Shown piece by piece: positions 1 through 7,734 of a stretch of 64,000 bases of DNA (the first letter of the stretch is position 1; the number at the start of each line of letters is the position of its first letter). This DNA comes from Paeniglutamicibacter gangotriensis Lz1y (lineage in GTDB: Bacteria; Actinomycetota; Actinomycetes; Actinomycetales; Micrococcaceae), in assembly GCF_000348945.1 (NCBI RefSeq), contig NZ_AOCK01000005.1, positions 1 through 64,000 on the forward strand. The letters run 5' to 3'. Position numbers and translations under genes: made by a program. Under the pieces are notes generated by a model. The model did no database searches, had not been told where the DNA came from, and was given only the letters and a program-made list of their open reading frames with translations.

Positions 1-116
1 TTGCGGACGCCCCCGCGCAACGGAGACCGATCCATGCCCACCCCGATCGTTGCTGGCGGGACGCGTCCCTCAGCCCGTGCCAAGGCGGACCCCATAGGTT
101 TGGATAAGGTGGAGGA

Positions 117-1157
117 ATGACCGCTGCCGAATTGCTTCCGCTTCCCGACGACTATGCCGAAGTGTTGGCGGCGTTGAAGGACCAAGTGCGCCAGGCACAG
201 GTCACCGCCCAGCGCCGGGTGAATAGGGAATTGATCGGCCTGTACTGGGGCATAGGCCGACAGATCCTGCTCCGGCAAGAGGCCCACGGCTGGGGCGCCG
301 GGGTCATCCGCCGGCTGGCCGAGGACCTGCGTGCGGAGTTCCCCCAGATGCGCGGCTTCTCCCAACGGAACCTGCAATACATGCGGAACATGGCCAGCGA
401 GTGGGGCGCCGAGGCAAATGTGCCACAGCTTGTGGCGCAATTGCCCTGGGGACACATCCGCACCATCCTGGACAAGGCCCAATCACCTGAAGAACGTGAG
501 TGGTACTCGGCCGCAGCAGTGGAATATGGATGGTCCCGCAACGTCCTGATGAACATGATGATGAACCGCTCCATGCAGCGCACCGGGACCGCGCCGTCGA
601 ACTTCACCCAACATCTGGCCGCCGACGATTCGGAATTGGCGCAACAGGTCGCCAAGGACCCCTACGCCTTCGAATTCCTCGGGCTTTCCGGCGAAGTAGC
701 CGAACGCGACCTGGAACAGGCACTCATGGACCGCATCGTGGAGACCCTGCGCGAAATGGGACCAGGGTTCGCCTTCGTCGGACGCCAGGTGCACCTGGAA
801 GTGGACGGCGATGATTTCTACCTCGACCTGCTGTTCTTCCATGTCGAGCAGCTGCGCTATTTCGTCATCGAGCTCAAGACCGGGAAATTCCAACCCGAAT
901 TCGCAGGCAAACTGAACTTCTATGTCGCACTGGTGGATGACAAGCTCCGCCGCAAGGCCCACTCCCCCACCGTGGGCATCCTCATTTGCGGCAGCAAGAA
1001 CGACCACACCGTGCGCTACACGCTCGGGCGGTCCACCTCCCCGATGGCCGTCGCCGCCTACACCTACGACCAGCTCACCAGCGCCGACCGCGCACTGGTG
1101 CCAGCCGAGGACCAACTCACCGCGGCCCTCGACGCGCTCCCGGAGGCCACCGAATAG
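117..1157 (+). CDS. YhcG/DUF1016 family PD-(D/E)xK nuclease-domain protein
   Basis: This 346-aa protein has the two-part YhcG layout. The N-terminal helical/winged-helix domain (about residues 15-150) contains the family signature around YWGIGRQI (residues 43-50) and FSQRNLQYMRNM (81-92). The C-terminal PD-(D/E)xK nuclease-like domain (about 180-330) has Asp237 in FYLDLLFF and the ELK motif at 252-254. Start: the ATG at 117 follows an AAGGTGGAGGA ribosome binding site directly. Family members are found as lone genes or beside restriction and defence genes, and their substrate is not settled. The first annotated gene downstream is a tiny basic peptide and no modification or restriction partner is visible. 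Nuclease activity is inferred from the fold only. Confidence 0.9.
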   Translation: MTAAELLPLPDDYAEVLAALKDQVRQAQVTAQRRVNRELIGLYWGIGRQILLRQEAHGWGAGVIRRLAEDLRAEFPQMRGFSQRNLQYMRNMASEWGAEANVPQLVAQLPWGHIRTILDKAQSPEEREWYSAAAVEYGWSRNVLMNMMMNRSMQRTGTAPSNFTQHLAADDSELAQQVAKDPYAFEFLGLSGEVAERDLEQALMDRIVETLREMGPGFAFVGRQVHLEVDGDDFYLDLLFFHVEQLRYFVIELKTGKFQPEFAGKLNFYVALVDDKLRRKAHSPTVGILICGSKNDHTVRYTLGRSTSPMAVAAYTYDQLTSADRALVPAEDQLTAALDALPEATE

Positions 1158-1242
1158 CCTGCAGCCGCTAACCGTCGGAGCCGCCTTGTAAGGTGTGGCC
1201 CATCTGCACCAGTGGCAGGGGCACCCTGGAAGGAGGTGAAAC

Positions 1243-1362
1243 ATGGGCAAGTCATCGAAGCCGTCAAAGGCTGCGCTCTCCAAGGCGGGAGCGAAGCTCG
1301 CCTCGAATTCCTCGAGCAAACCGGCGAAGTCCAAGGCGGGATCCACGCTCGGCAAGGGTTAG
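1243..1362 (+). CDS. 39-aa Lys/Ser/Ala-rich basic small protein
   Basis: This short frame encodes 39 residues starting MGKSSKPSKA and ending AGSTLGKG. Lys, Ser and Ala make up most of the chain and there are no acidic residues. An AGGAGGTGAA ribosome binding site at 1231-1240 sits at ideal spacing before the ATG, which is the main evidence that it is translated. It lies 85 nt after the YhcG-family gene on the same strand. The C-terminal pattern SKPAKSKAGSTL resembles, from memory, a widespread group of tiny uncharacterised Ser/Lys/Ala-rich bacterial proteins. That similarity is unverified. The composition would suit nucleic-acid or ribosome binding, but no function can be assigned. Confidence 0.6.
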   Translation: MGKSSKPSKAALSKAGAKLASNSSSKPAKSKAGSTLGKG

Positions 1363-1573
1363 GCACCGAGCCAGCAGTGGTGGGTGCCTGACGCAGGGCC
1401 CCACCACCTTCTCCTTGCGAACGCACCTAGGTAGTGCAGACGGCTTCTGATATTCCGTTCAGTTGACTTCGGAAAACGACAGAGCCGGTTCGCTATCCCG
1501 TGAATTTTCACGGCAGTGCAACGGCTCGCGGGGACACCGCATGATTGCCTTCAAACTCAGGTGAGGCCGTAGC

Positions 1574-2779
1574 ATGCTCAGCATGACCCCTCGCACCTCG
1601 ATGAAGCTGCTTGCCCCGCTGCGCGACCGGCAGGCCGGTCCCCTGCTGGCAAGTTTCTGGGCCGCTGAACTCGCCGACGGCATCATCTCGGTACTGGTGC
1701 CGGTGGCGGTCTACGCCGTGACGCAGGATGTCAGCGCAGTCGCCCTGGTGTTCCTGGGCAGGATGCTGCTGGGGATCGTCATGGCGCACCTGGGAGGGTG
1801 GTTGGCCGACCGGTATCAGCGCAAATACTTGTTAGTCGCCAACTACCTTGTCCGGATGCTGTGCGCCACAGCGATCCTGGTGTGGCACGAGCAGGTGCTG
1901 TTCCTCGCAGTCCTTGGCATCGTGCTGGGTGCGCTGGGTGCTTTCGACAATCCGGCAGCCGAGGCCGGAGTCAGGTCCATCTTCCGGCACGACCTGCAAG
2001 CCGTGGCGGTCATGCGCAACGTTGGGCAGACCCTCTCTCAGATGATCGGCCCGGCCCTCGGCGGGCTCCTGTTCGGAACTGTTGGTGTTGCCGGTGCCTT
2101 GTGGGCCAGCATCGGGCTCATGGTGATCGCGGTCCTGGTCATTATTCCTGTGGCACCGTTACCCAAAGGTTCCCCGCGCGAGAAGAACCCTCCGGGCCAG
2201 AAAACCAGCAAACCGGAAAAGCCCCGGCTGATCGGCGCCGTCTTCATGGCGACCTTCCTCAGTTCATTCCTTGTCGGCGTCGTAGTCGCTGTCGGTGTCC
2301 CGCACTTAGAGCAAGACAGTTCAGCCCCTGCTGGCGCTTATGGCTATGCGTTGGCCATCTACAGCTTTGGTGCGGTGATTGGCGGCTGGGTTGCGGGCCT
2401 CATCCGGTGGCGCGATCGTCATCTTCCTCGGGTGCTGTTGATCTCGGCGGGGGCCTACGGGCTGATCGCCGCTGCGGGAATGCTCGGACCTTGGTGGACG
2501 ATCCTGATTTCCTGGTTTGCCTGGGGCATTTGTTTCGGGCCCGAGGGCATTCTCACCGACCGATACGTTGTGGCGCGTACTCCCGACCGGGACTTGGGCC
2601 GTCTCTACGCACGCTGGTCCAATATCGGCCGGCTCGGAGCCGCTGCGGCCTATGTCAGCATGCTCGTCTGGGGAACAGCCAACCCCACCATCCTCGCACT
2701 GGTCCTCTCGCTGGGGGCGGTTGTCATCGCACCCTTGCTCATCGCCATCCCCCTCCTGCGCCAACGACAACACCAATGA
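1574..2779 (+). CDS. MFS family transporter
   Basis: This 401-aa protein has about 12 hydrophobic segments arranged as two halves. A hydrophilic charged loop (about residues 195-215, rich in Pro, Lys and Gly) separates them, as is usual for the major facilitator superfamily. The cytoplasmic loop-2 motif A appears as GGWLADRYQRK near residue 75. The length matches drug or small-molecule exporters of the 12-TM group and the protein probably acts as a proton-coupled exporter at the cytoplasmic membrane. Substrate cannot be read from the sequence. The ATG at 1574 has GAGG seven bases upstream; the Met four codons on is an alternative. No regulator is adjacent, so it is probably monocistronic. Confidence 0.88.
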   Translation: MLSMTPRTSMKLLAPLRDRQAGPLLASFWAAELADGIISVLVPVAVYAVTQDVSAVALVFLGRMLLGIVMAHLGGWLADRYQRKYLLVANYLVRMLCATAILVWHEQVLFLAVLGIVLGALGAFDNPAAEAGVRSIFRHDLQAVAVMRNVGQTLSQMIGPALGGLLFGTVGVAGALWASIGLMVIAVLVIIPVAPLPKGSPREKNPPGQKTSKPEKPRLIGAVFMATFLSSFLVGVVVAVGVPHLEQDSSAPAGAYGYALAIYSFGAVIGGWVAGLIRWRDRHLPRVLLISAGAYGLIAAAGMLGPWWTILISWFAWGICFGPEGILTDRYVVARTPDRDLGRLYARWSNIGRLGAAAAYVSMLVWGTANPTILALVLSLGAVVIAPLLIAIPLLRQRQHQ

Positions 2780-3004
2780 TCGCGGGACTTGGCGACTCCG
2801 AGGCCAGAATCTCAAGAGTAAGGATTGAACGTTTTGACCTCAGGAAGCGCCCTTGCATGGCTTTCAACGCCCACGTCTGGAAAATCAACGGAGTACAGCA
2901 GTCCCGTTGAGACACGCGGGTAGGCTATCGCCAACAGACAAGATGGCTAGCGACATGCCCCAGTACTATCCATGCCGGTCGCCCCGAAATCGTAGGAGAC
3001 CGAT

Positions 3005-3439
3005 ATGCGCCGTAGAAATTTGTTCGCGTTGACAGCAGTTCTTCTCGTCCTTCTGGTCTTGTCCGTTGTCACGCAAGTTTGGATTTTGCCTTCCGAAGTC
3101 AGGAGCGTGGTCGCGGTGTTCCCGGAAGTCAATCCAATCGCAATCGCCATCGCCTGCTGGCAAGTTGCTGCGGTCATAGGGTTTAAGCTCGTCCACCTAG
3201 CTCGCGACCACGGGCTCGATGCCTCGAACTACGGGTGGATTCAAGCAATGATCGGTTGCATACTCGCCTTCATCGTGCTCGTTTTGGCAGCCTTTATCAC
3301 GCTGAACATTATGGGATACACACCGCCGGGCGTGATGCTCGGACTCATCGGCGGAGGAATCCTGGCCATGATCGCCGCTGGCTCACTTGCACTATTTCTG
3401 GGAACTAGGCCCCTGGCACGGCAATACTGGAAAAGCTGA
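3005..3439 (+). CDS. Small four-TM membrane protein of unknown function
   Basis: This 144-aa hydrophobic protein has four predicted membrane helices at about residues 5-27, 42-63, 83-107 and 112-134, with basic N- and C-termini. The start ATG is preceded by TAGGAG at good spacing. Size and layout recall DUF2975-type membrane proteins, which are often encoded next to a small xenogeneic-response-element type regulator, but no such regulator follows here, so the family call is tentative. It lies between the MFS gene and the convergent Fic gene. Base composition is less GC-biased than in the core genes further on, in keeping with an accessory region. Confidence 0.65.
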   Translation: MRRRNLFALTAVLLVLLVLSVVTQVWILPSEVRSVVAVFPEVNPIAIAIACWQVAAVIGFKLVHLARDHGLDASNYGWIQAMIGCILAFIVLVLAAFITLNIMGYTPPGVMLGLIGGGILAMIAAGSLALFLGTRPLARQYWKS

Positions 3440-3543
3440 GCCCGCCCCTCAGCGCCGACCCAAGCCCTAGAACCCGGTCAGCCGGCCTGGGTATAGAACA
3501 TGGAACAAGCCGCGATGGGAAAAGTGTCCCGTAGAGGGTTCCC

Positions 3544-4740
3544 CTATCGGCGTCTCTTGGCCCGAGCGCCGAACTCGTCAAGAACCCGTACAACATCTTC
3601 CGCCAGCCAAATGCGGTTGCGTCTTCCGCTCGAGATTTGAACCAAGACACCGGCATCGACAAGGCGGTTGATAGCGACCTGGGCGTTGACGGCTGAGATG
3701 CCAAGTTGAGTTGCAGCGGCGGCGCTGTCAATAACTGGCTGGCGAAGGAGGATACTCACGAGCCGGTGGGCCGCGGAGTCTCGCCTTGCCTTAACGCGGT
3801 CGCGCCACTCAAGCTGGACGGTTTCCAAGTCGTCGACGAGGATACGACCATTGTGAACCGCCGCGAACGATGCCTCAGCGATGGAGCGGACTATCGGTGC
3901 GATGTCCCCGGATCGGTAAGCACCGTGGGCATCGAAATAACGACCCGTGTCGTGGAGCAAACCCGCGGAGACCGGAACGGCGACATTGCGCGTTAGCTTC
4001 CCCCCACGCAGCATCGCCTGGATAAGCGCTCGACCGACTCTGCCATTGCCGTCGGGGAATGGATGGATCGTTTCGAATTGGGCATGGGTAATCGCGGTCT
4101 GAACAAGAACAGGAAGGTCAACGCGATTGGCGAAAGCGACAAGATCGTCCATGAGTGCGGCGACTCGTTCGTGATGGGGCGGAACGAACTGTGCGGTGTG
4201 GGGCCCGAGGCTCCCCCCTCCGATCCACACCTGCTGATCACGCCAATGGCCGACGATGTCGGGGTTGCTTTGCTCGAGTAGCGCGCGGTGCATTTCCAGG
4301 ATGGCGTGGCCATCAATGGATTCGGACAGTGCAAGAGCTGCTTGCATGGCTCTGACGTTGCCCACGATCAGCTGCGCATTCCTCGAGGCGTGCTCACCGA
4401 GCTCCGCCAACGCGATCTGTCGCGCGCCGCTGGTTAGGTTCTCAATCTCTGAGCTGGAGGCACTTTCGGTGCGCAAGAGAATGGATGCGAATGGTGCTGC
4501 AATCTGCCCCACTTCGGCATCGAAGCGGGCAAGCTCACTGGCTGCTTCTTCAGCCAGCGCTTGCAGTTCGCCATCGATATGGATTTCCAGACCGGAAATG
4601 AATGGTGGCACCGCCGCCAGATACGGTCCGGCAGCCCGGCGCCGTTGCGTGCGTGAGCCATAATCGTCTTGAACGTTGTGCCAGGGCCGCTCTTCATAGC
4701 CGAGTGGTGGCCAGGCCACGTTCTGCTCAAACATTGACAT
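3544..4740 (-). CDS. Fic family protein adenylyltransferase (class II, with inhibitory motif)
   Basis: This 398-aa protein carries the catalytic Fic motif HPFPDGNGRVGR at residues 226-237. His226 is the general base and the GNGR loop binds the nucleotide phosphates. Fic enzymes usually transfer AMP from ATP to Ser, Thr or Tyr of target proteins. The inhibitory motif (S/T)xxxE(G/N) is present as SSEIEN near residues 96-101, ahead of the Fic core, which marks a self-inhibited class II enzyme that needs no separate antitoxin. The C-terminal region (about 315-390) looks like a winged helix with a QLGIS-type recognition segment, so the protein may bind DNA. ATG at 4740 is used; MSMFEQ gives a second Met at codon 3. 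A perfect inverted repeat sits just upstream, consistent with autoregulation. Confidence 0.9.
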   Translation of the reverse strand: MSMFEQNVAWPPLGYEERPWHNVQDDYGSRTQRRRAAGPYLAAVPPFISGLEIHIDGELQALAEEAASELARFDAEVGQIAAPFASILLRTESASSSEIENLTSGARQIALAELGEHASRNAQLIVGNVRAMQAALALSESIDGHAILEMHRALLEQSNPDIVGHWRDQQVWIGGGSLGPHTAQFVPPHHERVAALMDDLVAFANRVDLPVLVQTAITHAQFETIHPFPDGNGRVGRALIQAMLRGGKLTRNVAVPVSAGLLHDTGRYFDAHGAYRSGDIAPIVRSIAEASFAAVHNGRILVDDLETVQLEWRDRVKARRDSAAHRLVSILLRQPVIDSAAAATQLGISAVNAQVAINRLVDAGVLVQISSGRRNRIWLAEDVVRVLDEFGARAKRRR

Positions 4741-4748
4741 GACACAAG

Positions 4749-4782
4749 CATACCAATGGTTAAGTAATTAAGCATTGGTATG
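4749..4782 (-). promoter_or_regulatory. Perfect 10-bp inverted repeat upstream of the fic gene
   Basis: CATACCAATG at 4749-4758 and CATTGGTATG at 4773-4782 are exact reverse complements separated by 14 nt of AT-rich DNA that itself contains TTAA...TTAA. The nearer arm ends 8 bp before the fic start codon, so the repeat lies in the promoter or extreme 5' end of the transcript. A dimeric DNA-binding protein could occupy it. The winged-helix tail of the Fic protein is the obvious candidate, by inference. Confidence 0.6.
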
Positions 4783-4895
4783 TGCCGCTGCTATTCTGAT
4801 TTGCTCCAAGCGACGCCGTCCGGCGGACGAGTCCGGTTTCGGGTGTCCCGCAAGCCGTTCCGTTTGCGGTTGGAAATGCGGGAGGCCGAGTTGAA

Positions 4896-4923
4896 CCGAT
4901 ATCCGATATCCGATATTCGATAT
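4896..4923 (+). repeat. Tandem heptanucleotide repeat, CCGATAT x3 plus TCGATAT
   Basis: Four consecutive 7-bp units occupy 4896-4923: three exact CCGATAT copies and one TCGATAT. They lie 60 bp upstream of the unknown gene at 4984. A 7-bp unit is open to slippage, and outside a reading frame it would change promoter spacing. Confidence 0.75.
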
Positions 4924-4983
4924 GAGCGTGCCGTAGGCTCAAGCCACGCAGGATTTAGCTTGAAAGCACGGATGGGATTCAGG

Positions 4984-5358
4984 ATGACCGACAAGTACTA
5001 CTACGAGCCTATTGAGGCGGCCGACCTGCCCGCACTCGAAGCAGGTCGTTACCCAATTCTGCACCGTCTCTGGGACGCAGTGGAGAACCCGGCTGGCGTC
5101 ACCGAACCCGGAGTACTCGACCGGGCTGAAAGACACGCTAGTGAGTTGAAGATGGCATCCGTGGACGTGGGCGTTCCTGGGTGGCAAGGCGAACTCGCAT
5201 CGCCAGCTGTAGATCTCGCGTGGTTTGCCGAGAAAGGCTTCTCAATCTTCGCCGTACTCGACGGGAAAGGCGACCCCGGCCCCTCTTGGTGGCTGTCGAT
5301 TAAGGATTGCTTCTTTGGAACCAGATCTGCCACTCCCCCATTCCGAACCTTAAATTGA
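4984..5358 (+). CDS. Hypothetical protein, 124 aa
   Basis: I do not recognise a family. The protein begins MTDKYYYEPIEAADLPALEA, is acidic and soluble, and has no signal peptide or membrane helix. Its C-terminal half holds several aromatics (residues WFAEKGFSIFAVLDGKGD and PSWWLSIKDCFF). The same frame stays open upstream to 4780, but the sequence before 4972 reads like non-coding DNA (it includes the heptad repeat), so the ATG at 4984 is preferred. ATG at 4972 is the alternative. No strong ribosome binding site is visible (GGGATTCAGG precedes the start). The abrupt hydrophilic ending may mean a truncated gene. Confidence 0.5.
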   Translation: MTDKYYYEPIEAADLPALEAGRYPILHRLWDAVENPAGVTEPGVLDRAERHASELKMASVDVGVPGWQGELASPAVDLAWFAEKGFSIFAVLDGKGDPGPSWWLSIKDCFFGTRSATPPFRTLN

Positions 5359-5451
5359 GATTGCACTAGAGCACGGAGTAATTTGTACCTGTGGGGCGCC
5401 GTCCCGCAGAAGGTTCGGCTTGCGGGCAGGCGTCCTCGGTAGACTTCGACC

Positions 5452-5646
5452 ATGAGAGCCAGAGCGTCTACATACGGATCAGTCGGTACAGTCCTACTCA
5501 TCGGCGGGCTCGCCCTGACCCTCGGCTCGGGCGGCTCAGCCCTTCTCGTCGCGCTCGGCGCTCTTGTGGCCGTCGCAGGCGTCGCAGGCTTTGCTACAGG
5601 CGTCGTCCTGCACGTCCGTGCTTCCAGGACAATCCGCCGAGTCTAG
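5452..5646 (+). CDS. Small two-helix membrane protein, 64 aa
   Basis: This 64-residue protein has two closely spaced Gly/Ala/Leu/Val-rich membrane helices (about residues 9-27 and 30-54) and basic ends (MRARAS at the N-terminus, RASRTIRRV at the C-terminus), which suggests a hairpin with both ends in the cytoplasm. There is no Shine-Dalgarno sequence, but TAGACT lies 6 bp before the ATG and could be the -10 of a leaderless transcript, a common arrangement in actinobacteria. Function unknown. Confidence 0.5.
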   Translation: MRARASTYGSVGTVLLIGGLALTLGSGGSALLVALGALVAVAGVAGFATGVVLHVRASRTIRRV

Positions 5647-5740
5647 CTACACTGCCAGTGAACGACCCCGTGAGGTTGCTTTCCCGGTGAGGGTTCCCAT
5701 CTGAAAACGGTGCGAACCTAACCAAGTTTCAGGTAATCGT

Positions 5741-5914
5741 CTACTGCTGCGCCAGTTTTGGCCGAGTCACCGCGATGATAAAAACGACGATTCCCATTCC
5801 AGTTAAGGCCCAGCCCAGTATGCCGAGATTAGTGAACGTAACAACAAGCGCTCCGGCAACTAAAAGCGCAATGGATACGGCCAGGCTCGTCCGTGCAATT
5901 TTGGTCATCATCAT
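5741..5914 (-). CDS. Small two-helix membrane protein, 57 aa
   Basis: Starting at the first Met of MMMTKIARTSLAV, this protein has two membrane helices (about residues 7-25 and 29-50) and a short basic tail, PKLAQQ. An upstream in-frame ATG at 5959 would add 15 residues of no membrane character and is less likely. TATAGT seven bp upstream may be a -10 for a leaderless message. No family recognised. It resembles the protein at 5452-5646 in size and topology but not in residues. Confidence 0.45.
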   Translation of the reverse strand: MMMTKIARTSLAVSIALLVAGALVVTFTNLGILGWALTGMGIVVFIIAVTRPKLAQQ

Positions 5915-5959
5915 GAAGTCAACTATACGATCCAAGGAAAAACTGATCGAGGCCAGCAA

Positions 5960-6347
5960 CTTCGCTGCTTAGCGCGACCCCACTGAAAACATCTTTATCA
6001 AAGGCACTTCAGGGATGCGATCCGTATCCGCTGTCCCACCAAGCGTTCCCCCTCCGCAGCACCAGCTCTCGACCACCGGGATCGACGTCATCCAGCGATC
6101 CGACGGCTCAATATAGACATCGGATTTCACAGGATATACACCCCGAATGCGGGATAACCTCATGCGTTGGAGTCTCGCCACGGGACAGGATTCAGTTCGT
6201 CCATGGTTGCTCCCCCAGTCCGTTTTGTACGAGCATGACTGGCGCCGTTCGGCGGCAAACACCATCCGTTCTCTTCGAATCGTTACACTGTTCCCTTGGG
6301 CAATCCTTGGGGACAGCCGGCCCTACAAGATCTGGAGCTGAAAATTC
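5960..6347. other. Intergenic stretch without a supported gene
   Basis: About 390 bp between a small membrane protein and the YibE/F gene. A 98-codon frame on the minus strand covers part of it, but it lacks a ribosome binding site and any recognisable domain. No repeat or hairpin stood out. Confidence 0.5.
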
Positions 6348-7658
6348 ATGGGTGGACACCACCACGCGGACGTACTCGTTGACCCGGCCCGGCGCAGGCG
6401 CGCCAACATGATCCTGTGGATCCTACTGGCCCCCATTGGTGTACTCGCCCTGGTGGCCACCATTGTCTTATGGCCCAGCGGCGGACTTGCCAAGTCACCA
6501 CTGGGCGACATCTTCGGAACGGCAAACGGCGCGGAATTGTCTACCGGCACCGTCACCCGAACGGTCAGCGAGGTCTGCCCCTCAACCGAAGGATTGGACC
6601 AAGTCGGCGGCAAGGAACTGCAATGCCAGATTTCCTATATCGCGCCAGCGGAGGGAGGTGCCTCCTTCGCCCTTGAGGTTCCGCCGGAAACTACCCAATC
6701 CCGGCCCCTGAAGGCCGAGGACAAGATCAAATACCTTGATATGTCGCACACCAGTGACTCGTCAGCACCCTACGTGTTTGTTGACTTTGTCCGTTCAACG
6801 CCATTGGTGCTGCTGGGCCTTGCCTACGTGGCGGTGGTATGCCTGGTGGCGCGATGGCGCGGGTTGCGGGCCTTGGCCGGACTCGTAGGCGGCCTGTACT
6901 TCATCATCGGTTTCATGGTCCCGGCGCTACTCGAAGGCAAGTCGCCGACGTTGGTCGGGCTGACCACCGCCACGGTGGTCATGTTTGCCGCGTTGTATTT
7001 TGCTCACGGTTTCTCCGCCAGGACCTCCACAGCCCTTTTGGGCACTTTGTTCGGGCTCGGTGTCACCGCCGTCATTGCGGTCTGGGCCACCGATGCCGCT
7101 GCGCTGACCGGAGCCACCGATGATTCCGCGCTGACGTTGAGCACCGTGGTGCCGGACTTGAGCCTTTCCGGGTTGCTGTTGTGTGGCCTGCTCATCGCCG
7201 GCATGGGAGTACTCAACGACGTGACCATCACCCAGTCCTCAGCCGTGTGGGAACTGGCGGAACTCGCCCCGCATTCCAGTGCCAAGCAGCTGTTCACCGC
7301 AGGTATGCGCATCGGTCGCGACCACATCGCCTCGACCGTGTACACCATCGCCTTTGCCTACGCCGGTGCCGCCTTGCCGATCCTGGTGTTGGTCAGCTTG
7401 TATGACCGGCCCCTGCTCGATTCCCTCACCACCGGGCAAATGGCTGAAGAGGTCATCCGCATCCTGGTGGGCTCCATCGGTCTGGTCTTAGCGATCCCGG
7501 TGACGACCGCAATCGCCGTGGCAGTGGTTAAAGCCACGGGCTCGGGCGCCAAGCCTTCGGGACGACGATCCTTGGGAACGCCGGACGACGGAGAAGCAAC
7601 GCATCCGGGCCACGGCCGCGAGATCGAAGTGGGCGCGGCGCCACCCCTCAACATCTAA
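6348..7658 (+). CDS. YibE/F-like multi-TM membrane protein
   Basis: This 436-aa protein has a His-bearing N-terminus (MGGHHHADV), one N-terminal membrane helix (about 22-44), an extracytoplasmic domain (about 45-150) and then a cluster of about seven helices forming the YibE/F domain. The family signature around GMGVLNDVTITQSSAVWEL near residue 290 is clear. Family function is poorly established; some members have been linked to metal or thiamine transport. The stop codon overlaps the upstream edge of a Zur-like site before znuA, so the two genes are neighbours in the same orientation (76-nt gap) but znuA probably has its own promoter. The C-terminal 40 residues are charged and cytoplasmic. 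Confidence 0.85.
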   Translation: MGGHHHADVLVDPARRRRANMILWILLAPIGVLALVATIVLWPSGGLAKSPLGDIFGTANGAELSTGTVTRTVSEVCPSTEGLDQVGGKELQCQISYIAPAEGGASFALEVPPETTQSRPLKAEDKIKYLDMSHTSDSSAPYVFVDFVRSTPLVLLGLAYVAVVCLVARWRGLRALAGLVGGLYFIIGFMVPALLEGKSPTLVGLTTATVVMFAALYFAHGFSARTSTALLGTLFGLGVTAVIAVWATDAAALTGATDDSALTLSTVVPDLSLSGLLLCGLLIAGMGVLNDVTITQSSAVWELAELAPHSSAKQLFTAGMRIGRDHIASTVYTIAFAYAGAALPILVLVSLYDRPLLDSLTTGQMAEEVIRILVGSIGLVLAIPVTTAIAVAVVKATGSGAKPSGRRSLGTPDDGEATHPGHGREIEVGAAPPLNI

Positions 7659-7673
7659 TGCGAATGATTCTTA
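7659..7673 (+). promoter_or_regulatory. Candidate Zur operator upstream of znuA
   Basis: TGCGAATGATTCTTA contains the palindromic core GAATGATTC flanked by TG and A, close to the actinobacterial Zur pattern TGAnAATnATTnTCA. It ends 61 bp before the znuA start, as expected for zinc-repressed control. Two outer positions break the symmetry. Confidence 0.5.
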
Positions 7674-7734
7674 TTTAAGTTAGGGTGGAAATCCGAGTAA
7701 TGCACCACCACTCCTAAAGGATCCAAAAAGCCTC

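Noticed and set aside
5969-6265. 98-codon minus-strand frame before the YibE/F gene
   Set aside because: No recognisable domain, no ribosome binding site and unusual composition.
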